Source: Paenibacillus eucommiae (GTDB lineage Bacteria > Bacillota > Bacilli > Paenibacillales > NBRC-103111). From it: a stretch of DNA of 64,000 nt. The translations under genes and the position numbers were made by a program. Shown in pieces: positions 1 to 8,586 of the stretch (position 1 is the stretch's first letter; each line of letters starts with the position of its first letter). The notes beneath the pieces were generated by a model, which was given only the letters and a program-made list of their open reading frames with translations, did no database searches and was not told the origin of the DNA. The DNA lies in contig NZ_JAGGLB010000022.1 of NCBI RefSeq assembly GCF_017874215.1, positions 62,001-126,000 of the forward strand. The letters run 5' to 3'.

Positions 1-637
1 TTTCATTGGCAAATGCTTGCACAACACGCATGCCGCTGACATTATTTTCAACACGTGCATTAAAGTCGGCAATGTCTGAAAACATCCGCTTAAAGGCACG
101 CGTCATTTTGCCGCTGAAATAAAGGGACAAATAAATCATTAACGGAATCATTACAAAAGTAAGGATAGCCAACTGCCAGTTGATCGACAGCATTAAACCG
201 AAAGCTCCAAGCAAGGTCATGATGGCAATAAATAAATCCTCAGGCCCATGGTGGGCAATTTCGCCAATATCCATTAAATCATTCGTCATGCGGGAGACGA
301 GATGTCCCGTCTTCGTGTTGTCAAAGAAACGGAAAGACATCTTTTGCACATGATCGAACAGTTTCTTACGCATATCTGTCTCAATGTTGATGCCCAGCTT
401 ATGTCCCCAGTAGGAGACGACATAGTTCATAACAGCACTGACCAGATAAATGCCAAGCAAAACTACACAAGACCATAGTATCCACTTCCAGTTCCCGCTC
501 GGCAATAGATCATCCACTACCTTGTTAACAGCAAGAGGAAATGTAAGTTCAAGCAGCGCAGCAAGTATTGCACAAGTAAAATCCAAGATAAATAATTTTT
601 TATAAGGCCTGTAATACGCTAAAAATAGGCGCAGCAT
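1..637 (-). CDS. ABC exporter, permease/ATPase (3' part outside window)
   Basis: Only the first 212 residues are inside the window; the reading frame is still open at base 1. The product starts MLRLFLAYYRPYKKLF and has several hydrophobic helices followed by SHRFFDN-like text typical of the type I ABC exporter membrane domain (MSFRFFDNTKTGHLVSRMTNDL is split here as MSFRFFDNTKTG and HLVSRMTNDL, a hallmark of the family). The ATPase half would lie beyond the window. The start at 637 is preceded by an AGAGGGAA ribosome site. It lies 52 bases behind the second FecCD permease on the same strand, so it is probably read from the same iron-regulated promoter. Substrate cannot be told from this part. 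Confidence 0.85.
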   Translation of the reverse strand, partial: MLRLFLAYYRPYKKLFILDFTCAILAALLELTFPLAVNKVVDDLLPSGNWKWILWSCVVLLGIYLVSAVMNYVVSYWGHKLGINIETDMRKKLFDHVQKMSFRFFDNTKTGHLVSRMTNDLMDIGEIAHHGPEDLFIAIMTLLGAFGLMLSINWQLAILTFVMIPLMIYLSLYFSGKMTRAFKRMFSDIADFNARVENNVSGMRVVQAFANE

Positions 638-689
638 TTATGTATTCCCTCTTTTCATTCATGAAATCCGTCAATCCTCTGTATGCCTG

Positions 690-1724
690 CTAAGTCTTTG
701 ACTTGGCAAGTAAGTAGAGGAAATATGGTGCGCCGATGACGGCTACAACTATTCCCGTAGGAATTTCTGACGGCTGTAAAATCCAACGTCCCAGCGTATC
801 AGCAACAAGGACTAGCAAGGCTCCGGCCAATGCGGAGGCAGGAAGCAGCATCTGATGCTTCGGACCAATGAGCCGCCTTCCGAGATGGGGACCGATCAAA
901 CCAACGAAGCCGATACCACCACTCACCGCTACACAGGAGCCAGCCAAGCCAACAGCTGCGGCCAATAAAAGCAATCGTTCCTTCTCAATGGCAGCACCCA
1001 ATCCGGTTGCAGTCTGTTCTCCCAGGTTAAGCACATTGAGCACACGGGCTTTGTAAAACACATAAGGCAGTAAAATGACAATCCATGGTAATAGCGCAAG
1101 CACGAACTTCCAATTCGTTCCCCAGATACTGCCAGCCATCCATGTCGCAACAAATTGATATTTATCAGGGCTTAGCCTCAAGGTAAGCACGATCATAGCT
1201 GCGCTAATACCTGCTGCTACTGCAATTCCTGTCAGCAATAGACGGGTTGGTGACAAACCTTGATGCTTTTTGTAAGCCAGTGAGTAAATCAGTGCAGCAG
1301 TCAATCCCGCACCGACCAAAGCAAGCACTGGAAGTAAAAATACAGGTGCCGCGGCAGTTGTCGGATAAAAAGAAATGAACAGCATCACCACGAGTCCAGC
1401 ACCCGCATTAATCCCCAGAATACCCGGGTCAGCGAGCGCATTACGGGAAATCCCCTGCATAATACAGCCCGACACGGCCAGCCCTGCGCCAACCAGTACA
1501 GAGATGACGATGCGCGGCAGACGGAAATCGAACAGAATGAGCGATTGCTTTTCGGTTCCCATCCTAAACAAGGTGCGAATGACATCCATAGGTGAAAGCC
1601 GGATATATCCTGTGTTCATGCTGATAATAAACGCAATGATAATAAGAATACCTAATATGGAAAGAACCATGAATCCCCAGCTCTTCTTCCGGCGTTCAAC
1701 TGCTGCATCGGATAAGTTCTGCAT
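690..1724 (-). CDS. Iron-siderophore ABC transporter permease, FecCD family
   Basis: A 344-residue integral membrane protein of about nine to ten helices. It carries the FecCD signatures RLPRIVISVLVGAGLAVSG and GFVGLIGPHLGRRLIG, the latter being the loop that contacts the ATPase, as in BtuC/FhuB. It should form the membrane channel with the upstream permease and pass ferric siderophore from a binding lipoprotein that is not in this window. The start codon follows the stop of the upstream permease by one base, and the ribosome site AGGGAG lies inside the end of that gene, so the two are translationally coupled. No ATPase of the importer is encoded here; such permease pairs in Bacillus often borrow a shared ATPase. 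Confidence 0.93.
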   Translation of the reverse strand: MQNLSDAAVERRKKSWGFMVLSILGILIIIAFIISMNTGYIRLSPMDVIRTLFRMGTEKQSLILFDFRLPRIVISVLVGAGLAVSGCIMQGISRNALADPGILGINAGAGLVVMLFISFYPTTAAAPVFLLPVLALVGAGLTAALIYSLAYKKHQGLSPTRLLLTGIAVAAGISAAMIVLTLRLSPDKYQFVATWMAGSIWGTNWKFVLALLPWIVILLPYVFYKARVLNVLNLGEQTATGLGAAIEKERLLLLAAAVGLAGSCVAVSGGIGFVGLIGPHLGRRLIGPKHQMLLPASALAGALLVLVADTLGRWILQPSEIPTGIVVAVIGAPYFLYLLAKSKT

Positions 1725-1725
1725 G

Positions 1726-2781
1726 CTACAGCTCCCTCCTTTCTTTACGTGCCAGGTAGAGGAAGAAAGGCACCCCGATTAGTGCAATCAATGCACCTAC
1801 AGGCGTTTCGTAAGGAGGATTGACCATTCTTGCTGCAAGGTCAGCGAAAACCATCAGCAGACTTCCAAGAATAGCTGAGCAGGGAATAATCCAGCGGTAA
1901 TCGACACCAACCAGATAACGGGTTAAATGCGGAATGATAAGTCCGACAAAACCGACAGCCCCAACAACGGATACAGCAGCTCCGGCAAGCACAAGGACAA
2001 TAACTGCTCCCGCGAGCTTTACCAGCCTGGTTCTTTGACCCAAGCCTGCTGCAATTTCATCTCCAAGACTAAGCAGCGTTATGGAACGTGACAGCATGAT
2101 CGCTCCGGCAATGGCTACGGCAATCCATGGGAACATGATCTTGAGCTGGAACCACTTCGTACCCGCCACGCCCCCAGCATACCAGAACGCCAAGTCCTGG
2201 CCGATTCGGAAATAAAGAGCAACACCTTCGCTTAATGCAGATAAAAGCGCACTTACTGCGGCGCCAGCCAATACGAGACGAACAGGCGTAAGACCACTTC
2301 TGGCCAAAGATCCAATTCCATAAACAAGTCCTGCACCAATACCTGCACCTAAAAAAGAATACATGATTAAATACATAAAAGGCAACCCAGGAAAAAAAGC
2401 AAAGCAAAGCGCCAATGCAAAACCTGCACCTGAGTTGAGACCAAGGAGACCAGAATCTGCAAGCGGGTTACGAGTCATTCCCTGCATAATAGCTCCAGCT
2501 ACTGCAAAGCAAGCTCCAACCATGGCCCCGCCAAGTACGCGCGGCAGACGAAGCTCCTGAATGATCTGATGGGCGGTTACGTCGGGATTGAAGCTGAAAA
2601 TGGCTTCCCATACTATAGAAAGCTTAATATCGGCAGCACCGAATGAGACGGACAAAGCAATCCCAAACACCAGAGCAATCAAGCCCCCGATTAAAATCAA
2701 TGAGGCTGCCACTGGACGGGTTCGAAGTTTCGGCGTTGAAGCTGAAGGGACTTCTTCAATAGTTTTTACAAATCGACTCAT
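1726..2781 (-). CDS. Iron-siderophore ABC transporter permease, FecCD family
   Basis: A 351-residue membrane protein, partner of the permease that follows it. It has RLPRVLGGAMVGACFAVAG, GITRNPLAD-like text (MTRNPLADSGLLGLNSGAG) and GFVGLIIPHLTRYLVG, all FecCD hallmarks. The frame is open further upstream to 2844, but the start at 2781 (MSRFVKT) has a GGGTGG ribosome site and gives the family's normal cytoplasmic N-terminus before the first helix. A Fur-box-like palindrome lies about 35 bases upstream and another about 160 bases upstream, so iron repression is likely. The heterodimeric permease arrangement matches importers of hydroxamate or catecholate siderophores; the precise ligand is not visible. 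Confidence 0.92.
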   Translation of the reverse strand: MSRFVKTIEEVPSASTPKLRTRPVAASLILIGGLIALVFGIALSVSFGAADIKLSIVWEAIFSFNPDVTAHQIIQELRLPRVLGGAMVGACFAVAGAIMQGMTRNPLADSGLLGLNSGAGFALALCFAFFPGLPFMYLIMYSFLGAGIGAGLVYGIGSLARSGLTPVRLVLAGAAVSALLSALSEGVALYFRIGQDLAFWYAGGVAGTKWFQLKIMFPWIAVAIAGAIMLSRSITLLSLGDEIAAGLGQRTRLVKLAGAVIVLVLAGAAVSVVGAVGFVGLIIPHLTRYLVGVDYRWIIPCSAILGSLLMVFADLAARMVNPPYETPVGALIALIGVPFFLYLARKERREL

Positions 2782-2813
2782 GCATGCCACCCTTGCTATG
2801 ATTGATAATATAA

Positions 2814-2828
2814 TGATATTCATTCTCA
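2814..2828 (-). promoter_or_regulatory. Fur-box-like palindrome (proximal)
   Basis: TGATATTCATTCTCA fits the 7-1-7 Fur consensus TGATAATNATTATCA with two mismatches. It lies just upstream of the first siderophore permease and should overlap its promoter. Confidence 0.7.
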
Positions 2829-2942
2829 ATTGGACAGGTTTCATTATAGTTTATCACTATAAGCACTGTCAATGGACAAACTCCACTATTTTCCTGGACA
2901 AAATAGTTTCCTGTCTCTGGTCGCGCTCAACCTGAAATATTA

Positions 2943-2957
2943 TGATATTGATTCTCA
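2943..2957 (-). promoter_or_regulatory. Fur-box-like palindrome (distal)
   Basis: TGATATTGATTCTCA has the same two departures from the 7-1-7 Fur consensus as the proximal site, 129 bases away. The agreement of the two sites supports real operators for the siderophore permease operon. Confidence 0.7.
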
Positions 2958-3054
2958 ATTTCATTCCTTATTGTACCAAGGATTAGCCACTTTGCCTATA
3001 CCCAAATTACATTAAATATAATCGCAAAATTCGCAGCCTTTCATATAAGAAAAA

Positions 3055-3330
3055 CGCTTTGTGGTATCCTTTGAGGAGCATGTTCATCATTTGGGAGCGT
3101 TGCGGAGGGAAGAGTTGTGGGCTCCTGCCGCTGTTATTACTTTAACGATGTTTTTCATCGCTAAAAGCACCAGGTCGACTTCATAACCTTCCTTTAACAA
3201 TGAAAAACATCGTTAAAATCCCTTTAAGCCACCCAGAGAGGCCATCCGGCCTCTTTTAACGATGAAAATCATCACTAACGTGACGGATGACCTGGAAACA
3301 CTTGCTTTAACGATCAAAAACATCGTTAAG
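3055..3330. repeat. Composite repeat element, copy A (truncated)
   Basis: This fills most of a 750-base gene-free stretch (2782-3530). The left part (about 3055-3131) carries the head shared with copies near 13.8, 26.2 and 63.8 kb (TCCTTTGAGGAGCATGTTC, then GGAGGGAA and GGCTCC...GCCGCTGTTA). It is followed by four 25-bp palindromes at 3141-3165, 3193-3217, 3255-3279 and 3306-3330, with arms TTTAACGAT/ATCGTTAAA and a GAAAAAC-like loop. The same order of four palindromes with similar spacers (AGCACCAGGTC, GACCTGGAAA) is in copy C near 26.4 kb. The right arm of the hairpin element is missing here. Confidence 0.85.
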
Positions 3331-3392
3331 TCAAGCCCCCGCTCAATTCGGAGTCGGCGAACTGCTCCAGAGAGCTGCTTTTCACAAAAAAC

Positions 3393-3437
3393 AAGCAGCT
3401 GCGATTCCTTATACCCCGCAGCCTGCTTGCTTTTTTT
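3393..3437 (+). terminator. Orphan rho-independent terminator-like hairpin
   Basis: Stem AAGCAGCTGC / GCAGCCTGCTT with a 15-base loop, followed by GCTTTTTTT. It points along the plus strand, where no protein gene is visible upstream; it might end a transcript arising in the repeat island. Confidence 0.4.
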
Positions 3438-3530
3438 CACATATTCGGTTTAGCATTCGCTTTTGATTCCAACCCGTGGTTCATTCAGAATTCATTCCTG
3501 CTTCAATTATGATTCAATCTTGATTCAGTC

Positions 3531-4628
3531 CTACTTCAGTCCTGTTTCAATTCTGATCCACGCTTGCTCCCTGAGTGAGACAAGCGCCGCTTCTGCAGAC
3601 GCTATGGAAGATCTAGCCGATGTGCCATCGAATAGCAGCCTCAGCCTGTCATCAATCGGCTTCCCGGAAACAACATCACGAAAGCAAGCAAGCTCCCGAC
3701 GCATCATATCCGCTAAATGGCGAGGCAGCGCTGAGGATGCGGTCCCGTAAGCGATACCGCTATCCCGCTCCTCATTTGCCTTGGCGACCTCTTGATCATA
3801 TTCGGCTCCATATAAGGGAAAGAGGCTTGTGCTTCCATTTTTCCGCAGTTCTATGCTCGCCCGCTTCATGTCGATTCGAATGGCGCCCTCTGTCCCATTA
3901 ATTTTGATGTAATGCTCGCCCCAGCGGAATCCTGAACCGTATTGCATCGAGGCGACTGCACCACCGTCAAATTCCAGCAGAAGCAGCAGCACGTCATCTT
4001 CGTCCCCAAACCCCTCCCCTTCATGGGCAAGATTACCTCCGGTCGTGCAAATTTTTACAGCAGGACCCAGAATGGTTTGAATGACATCCAGATCATGAAT
4101 ATGATGGAATATATGTCCTCCTGAAGCGGCCATTTTTTTCTTCCAGCTCACAACTGGCTGCTTCTCCTCCCAGCCGGTTCGTTCCGCATGACAGACAATA
4201 GGCCTTCCGATCTCGCCGTCTGCAATCAGCTGTTTGACAGTGCCAATTCCCTCCATGAAATGCATAATGTGACCGACCATCACATGAACCTCTGCCTCTC
4301 TGCAGGCAGCAAGCATATCCTCACAATCAAGTAAAGTCAGGGCAAACGGCTTCTCGCAAAAAACATGCTTGCCTTTCTTCGCAGCACTAATGACTGGCTC
4401 CCTATGGGCATGACTTGGACTGGCCACGATGATGGCATCAATATCCTCTCTATCCATAAGCTCATCCAGACTATCTACAAGATCACAATGAAGCTCCTCC
4501 GCAAGCGCAGCGGCTCTGCTGCCTCCATAAACCGCACGAACCTCTGCTCCCTCCAAACTATGAACAATTCTCGCCATCCCACTGCCAAAATAACCGCATC
4601 CAACCAATCCAAACCGAACCGTCTTCAT
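3531..4628 (-). CDS. Gfo/Idh/MocA family oxidoreductase
   Basis: A 365-residue NAD(P)-dependent dehydrogenase of sugars or inositols. The N-terminal Rossmann fold shows GLVGCGYFGSG, and the family motif EKP occurs as FCEKPFAL at about residue 93-100. The C-terminal alpha/beta sheet domain follows, with HIFHHIHDLDVI carrying the usual catalytic histidine region. The start follows a GAGGGGGC ribosome site. It stands alone between a repeat island and an AT-rich intergenic region, so the substrate cannot be inferred from context. It is one of five Gfo/Idh-type proteins in the window. Confidence 0.88.
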   Translation of the reverse strand: MKTVRFGLVGCGYFGSGMARIVHSLEGAEVRAVYGGSRAAALAEELHCDLVDSLDELMDREDIDAIIVASPSHAHREPVISAAKKGKHVFCEKPFALTLLDCEDMLAACREAEVHVMVGHIMHFMEGIGTVKQLIADGEIGRPIVCHAERTGWEEKQPVVSWKKKMAASGGHIFHHIHDLDVIQTILGPAVKICTTGGNLAHEGEGFGDEDDVLLLLLEFDGGAVASMQYGSGFRWGEHYIKINGTEGAIRIDMKRASIELRKNGSTSLFPLYGAEYDQEVAKANEERDSGIAYGTASSALPRHLADMMRRELACFRDVVSGKPIDDRLRLLFDGTSARSSIASAEAALVSLREQAWIRIETGLK

Positions 4629-4911
4629 GCCTCACAGCCCCCTCGCATTAAAATTACCTATTTACTAATCACCTCATTGTCTAAATATATCACGCTCTCC
4701 CCCACTAAACCTCTAATGTTTTCATGCTAATCTTGAATAAATCCAGCATTTTCCTTCAAGGATTGAAACATGAAGAAGTCTATTTCTAAAACTTTTATTT
4801 TTTATAAAAAATTACATATTGTGTTAATTAGTACACAATACCCATATTCATCACTCGAATTAATATAGTATAAATACAATATTATAAATTTTAGGAGATG
4901 AATGAACCATA

Positions 4912-5388
4912 GTGGATAATTTTAATAAAAATATCGATATGTACCCTATCAAAAGCCAATGGCTTTTTGGAATCAACAAAATTGCTCGGCAGTTAGACCA
5001 AATAAAATCGCGAGAGCTAAGAAATAAAGTAATTGAAAATTTTATTAATACCAACCACGAATATTTTCATAACTATATAAATAGAGATGAAGCATACTTA
5101 TGGGATATGATTAAAAATGAATTAATACACAAATCTCAACAAGTAAGTTTGGATTATATAAACAAAAATTTTTCTCAATTAAAAGATGTGTTTATACAAT
5201 GGGATTTTGACATTTTGAAAATTGGAAAAGAATACGTTTTCGAAGCTGATTTTCATACTATAATTTTAAATATTAATAAATTTCCGAAGGATTTATATAT
5301 ATTTGATGAATCAGTGAATTGGATGATTATCCAAACCCATGAGTGTCTAAATATAAATGGAGACAATTGGATGATTATTCAACTTTAA
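4912..5388 (+). CDS. Hypothetical protein, AT-rich orphan gene
   Basis: A 158-residue soluble protein that I do not recognise with confidence. It is strikingly rich in Asn, Ile, Lys and AT-rich codons, unlike its neighbours, which suggests recent gain. The C-terminal stretch YIFDESVNWMIIQTHE recalls the end of small immunity-like or SMI1/Imm-type proteins, where an Asp/Glu-rich 'DES..W...THE' tail is common, but this is only a resemblance. The GTG start at 4912 sits 14 bases after AGGAG, an unusually long spacing, so an ATG at 4939 is the alternative. No toxin gene is adjacent. It is followed by a terminator hairpin shared with the converging gene. Confidence 0.65.
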   Translation: MDNFNKNIDMYPIKSQWLFGINKIARQLDQIKSRELRNKVIENFINTNHEYFHNYINRDEAYLWDMIKNELIHKSQQVSLDYINKNFSQLKDVFIQWDFDILKIGKEYVFEADFHTIILNINKFPKDLYIFDESVNWMIIQTHECLNINGDNWMIIQL

Positions 5389-5411
5389 TTAACTGCGTAA
5401 CCAGATAAAAA

Positions 5412-5453
5412 AAGCTGTCCCCAACTGCAAAATTGCCTGCAGGGGAACAGCTT
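5412..5453. terminator. Bidirectional terminator between converging genes
   Basis: Stem AAGCTGTCCCC / GGGGAACAGCTT flanked by A-rich sequence on the left and a short T stretch on the right. It lies between the ends of the AT-rich gene and the secreted protein gene, so it can serve both. Confidence 0.75.
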
Positions 5454-5482
5454 ATTTCCAATTCGAGCCATGATAACTGTAC

Positions 5483-7072
5483 TTACATAGCTTTAGTCAG
5501 CTTAATCGACCAATCCATGTCGTTCCATTCTACGTCCCAGCCGAGCAGCTCGGCAATGAAACGAAGCGGAATTACTGTTCTGCCATCTTTGTTGATAAAT
5601 ACTTTGGTGCCGATGTCTTGTTTCACTCCATTTACTTCCATGTAGTCTTTGCCTACCCAGAATGTCAAGGTATCGTTGCCAGCCTTCACCCAAATAGTCC
5701 GGGTACCATCTTCCCAGATGACCTCTGCTCCAATGCCTTCACTCAAATAACGAAGGGGAATAAATGTCCAGCTCTCCCACATAAAAGGGGTTGTGTCCAT
5801 TTGGGTCACTTTATCGTTGATTTTCAATTCGCTGCTGTTGATTTTCATCCAGACCGTAGTCATGCTGCCAGTATCAGCAGGCACCTGGAACTTGTCGTTG
5901 AATTGCGTAACGATGGCATCGCCCAACACTTGACCCACTCCGATCAAAAGCTTGTAGGCTTCACGGAACGTCTTGTAGGCTGCATCGTAATTTCCAGCCA
6001 CATACTCGTCAAAGGCTTGCAGAACTTGGGCTTCGTGAGTGCGAACCGCATCTTGGGCGGCTTTTGCTGGCAGGTTTTCGGCTGTTGCCGCACCCAGGAA
6101 TCCGCCGAACTCTATGACAAAAGCTTCTACTCGCTTTTTAGCTGCTTCACGAGCCTGTAAATCGCCTTTCTTTTGTGCTGCGGCAATACTGCTTTGAGCG
6201 TTAATATGGTCAGTTACCCAAATTTTCTCGAATTGGTTCGCTCCTTCAGCCCCATAGATAGAGCTAATGGCAGCTTTGAAATCAGCTGTATGTTGTGTTT
6301 CAGCCCAAATCAGGGAAGGGAAATCCTTAGCGCCTTCATATTCCTTCTGCATTTCCATGGTGGCCAAAGCAACGTGCTCTGAAGCCAGGCTGTTCAGCGC
6401 CGATCTTAGATCTGCTGCGGGGGTATCCGCTTTGGAGTTTTTAAATTTCTCGGGCATTTGGGCTACGATAGCGACCGATAAAGCTTTACTGATGCTGAAC
6501 ATCGTTTTGAAGCCTTCACGGAATGTTTCGTAAGCTGCTTTGTAATCACCTTTTACATAGGAATCAAATGTATCGCGAACTTGCTTTTCATGCAGTCGAA
6601 TGACATCCTCGGCAGCCTTTTTAGGTAAATGACCTTCTGTGGCAGTGGCCAAAAAAGTCGAGAATTCAATAACGAAATCCTCTACCTCCTTATCGACTTC
6701 CTTAAGTGCGGCCTGGTCGTTCGACTTCGTCGCATTTACGATATCATCCGTGTAGTTATTATGATTCCTGAAGATGCGATCAAATTCAGCCGCTCCGGCC
6801 TCCCCATAAATGGAAGCAATAGCAGGCTTCATGTCCAGTGCGTTCTGGTTCAGTGCATCAAATACCGCTTTGGAGTCTGCAGCCCCGTCATACGCCTTCG
6901 TCATGGAGGTAACCGCTAATACGAAATGCTCGGATAAGAGATGATCCAGGCTTGCTCTTAATTCCACCGCTGGAGTATTGACTGTTGCTTTCGGCTTTAC
7001 CTCCGCATTTGCCAAGGTTGGAAACAGTAATGCCAGGCTGAGAACAGGGACTAGTAATTTCTTAAGATTCAT
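5483..7072 (-). CDS. Secreted protein with copper amine oxidase N-terminal-like domain and duplicated helical domain
   Basis: A 529-residue exported protein with a signal peptide (MNLKKLLVPVLSLALLFPTLANA). Two homologous alpha-helical segments of about 170 residues follow (roughly 33-205 and 218-388); both contain LASEH or LLSEH near the start, an AISSIYG/AIASIYG motif, FVIEF, then THEAQV or LHEKQV and AAYKTFREAYK/AAYETFREGFK. The C-terminal 120 residues (WMKINSSELKINDK... WTFIPLRYLSEGIG... VIPLRFIAELLGWDVEWN) are the copper-amine-oxidase-N-like 'stalk' repeat common in secreted Paenibacillus proteins; it is probably a wall or surface module and carries no oxidase active site. Start supported by AAGGAG 9 bases upstream. 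Function of the helical duplicate is unknown. Confidence 0.85.
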   Translation of the reverse strand: MNLKKLLVPVLSLALLFPTLANAEVKPKATVNTPAVELRASLDHLLSEHFVLAVTSMTKAYDGAADSKAVFDALNQNALDMKPAIASIYGEAGAAEFDRIFRNHNNYTDDIVNATKSNDQAALKEVDKEVEDFVIEFSTFLATATEGHLPKKAAEDVIRLHEKQVRDTFDSYVKGDYKAAYETFREGFKTMFSISKALSVAIVAQMPEKFKNSKADTPAADLRSALNSLASEHVALATMEMQKEYEGAKDFPSLIWAETQHTADFKAAISSIYGAEGANQFEKIWVTDHINAQSSIAAAQKKGDLQAREAAKKRVEAFVIEFGGFLGAATAENLPAKAAQDAVRTHEAQVLQAFDEYVAGNYDAAYKTFREAYKLLIGVGQVLGDAIVTQFNDKFQVPADTGSMTTVWMKINSSELKINDKVTQMDTTPFMWESWTFIPLRYLSEGIGAEVIWEDGTRTIWVKAGNDTLTFWVGKDYMEVNGVKQDIGTKVFINKDGRTVIPLRFIAELLGWDVEWNDMDWSIKLTKAM

Positions 7073-7233
7073 CTTCTAATTCACTCCTTTTTCTGTTTTC
7101 ATTTCTTATCGTTTTTGATCTTCACTTATACTAACGCGATAACTTATCGATTGGATCACTTTGAAATCTAAAGTATGCTATTTTTTATTTGTGGACAGAA
7201 TGGGTCTATAAGATCTTCCACTACGAGGTACCT

Positions 7234-8580
7234 ATGAACAATAGTAAATTAGCACAGCGTCATCAAGATATATTGAAAGAATTACCTACTGCCATCGATG
7301 TCAGGTCACGCTGCATTTCTAACGGTGAATTTGAAATTGAGCTGGTATATTTAACGTCCCTCTGCGACGAACTGAACATTTACAAATATGTGATCAGACC
7401 CTTTTTATCGTGCACAGATGTTTCCACCTTGGAGGTTATACTGAACTCCTTGCCAGAATGTCAAGAGGGGGGCGGGGATAAGAGTCTTTCGCAAAAAATG
7501 CTGCACTCGCATGTCATTATTTTTGTCATGGATCAGATTTATGTATGGAAAGCCAATCACTTATTCAATGATCAGCCGATGGAAAGCAATGTGGAAATCA
7601 CGATTCAAGGTCCACAGAAAGGACTTGCAGAAAATAACGCAACAAATCTGAATCTGATTCGCCATGAGTATACTTCTTCTTCATTGAATGTCCAATACCG
7701 GTATGTAGGTGAAGTCACTCAGCGTGAGCTAATGATTATTAACGATGAGAAATACTGCAAGCCAGGAACATTAGATGCGGTTATAAAAAGTATTTCTAAT
7801 ATTGACATCTCTATGGTGCAGTCGATGGGACAGTTGCAAAAGCTGATGCTGCGCAAAAAATTAATGTTAATGCCAACCATGCTGATTACAGAGCGGCCGG
7901 ATCGTATAGCCAAATGCCTGGAGCAAGGAAAAATTGTGCTGTTAATGCAGGGTATGCCCTTCGCCCTTGTTACTCCATCCACATTCTTCGAACAAATGTC
8001 GGCCATCGACGATGCCTATAATCCTTATTGGTTCACCGCCTTACTTATCATGATGAGGTATCTCTCGGTCATACTTACCATCACACTGCCTGGACTGTAT
8101 GTGGCGATTATTTCCTACAACCCTGAATTGTTCAGGATTCAGTTGGCCTTTACAATTGCCGGAAGCAGGGCTGTAGTCCCTTATCCCTCCTTCGTGGAAG
8201 TTATTCTTATGCTGTTCATGATAGAAGCGCTCGTTGAGGGCAGTATTCGTCTGCCAAAATCGATCGGACAAACAGCAACTACGGTAGGGGGTCTCATCTT
8301 GGGACAGGCCGCTCAGCAGGCAGGATTAGTCAGCAGCATTATGATTATCGTCACTTCTGTTGTGGCGATTTGTAATTTCATTATCCCGATCAATGCGCTC
8401 AGCTACTCGATTCGTTTTTTGAAATATCCGTTAATTCTGTTTGCCACTTTTCTGGGCTTGGTTGGCCTCGTCGGGGGCGTGTTGATTTACATTATTTTAT
8501 TAGCTAATTATAGAAGCTTTGGCGAGCCTTACCTTCAACTCCCGATCAAGCTTCGTCAAAGAGGAAATGAAGGAAGGTGA
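7234..8580 (+). CDS. Spore germination protein, GerA (GerAA) family
   Basis: A 448-residue A subunit of a Ger-type germinant receptor, placed in the inner spore membrane. It has a hydrophilic N-terminal half with DQIYVWKANHLF and MQGMPFALVTPSTFFE, then several membrane helices with FTIAGSRAVVPYPSFVEVILMLFMIEALVEG split as AFTIAGSRAVVPYPSF and EVILMLFMIEALVEG, typical for GerAA. The frame is open from a TTG at 7189, but ATG at 7234 has GAGGT five bases upstream. It begins a three-gene operon with gerB- and gerC-type genes downstream (6-base gap, then 4-base overlap). Such operons are read in the forespore; no clear promoter was assigned. Confidence 0.93.
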   Translation: MNNSKLAQRHQDILKELPTAIDVRSRCISNGEFEIELVYLTSLCDELNIYKYVIRPFLSCTDVSTLEVILNSLPECQEGGGDKSLSQKMLHSHVIIFVMDQIYVWKANHLFNDQPMESNVEITIQGPQKGLAENNATNLNLIRHEYTSSSLNVQYRYVGEVTQRELMIINDEKYCKPGTLDAVIKSISNIDISMVQSMGQLQKLMLRKKLMLMPTMLITERPDRIAKCLEQGKIVLLMQGMPFALVTPSTFFEQMSAIDDAYNPYWFTALLIMMRYLSVILTITLPGLYVAIISYNPELFRIQLAFTIAGSRAVVPYPSFVEVILMLFMIEALVEGSIRLPKSIGQTATTVGGLILGQAAQQAGLVSSIMIIVTSVVAICNFIIPINALSYSIRFLKYPLILFATFLGLVGLVGGVLIYIILLANYRSFGEPYLQLPIKLRQRGNEGR

Positions 8581-8586
8581 AGCTGT

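Noticed and set aside
3055..3437. Repeat palindromes as a CRISPR array
   Set aside because: Units are 25-bp palindromes with unequal spacers that are themselves repeated elsewhere (copy C), and no cas genes are nearby.
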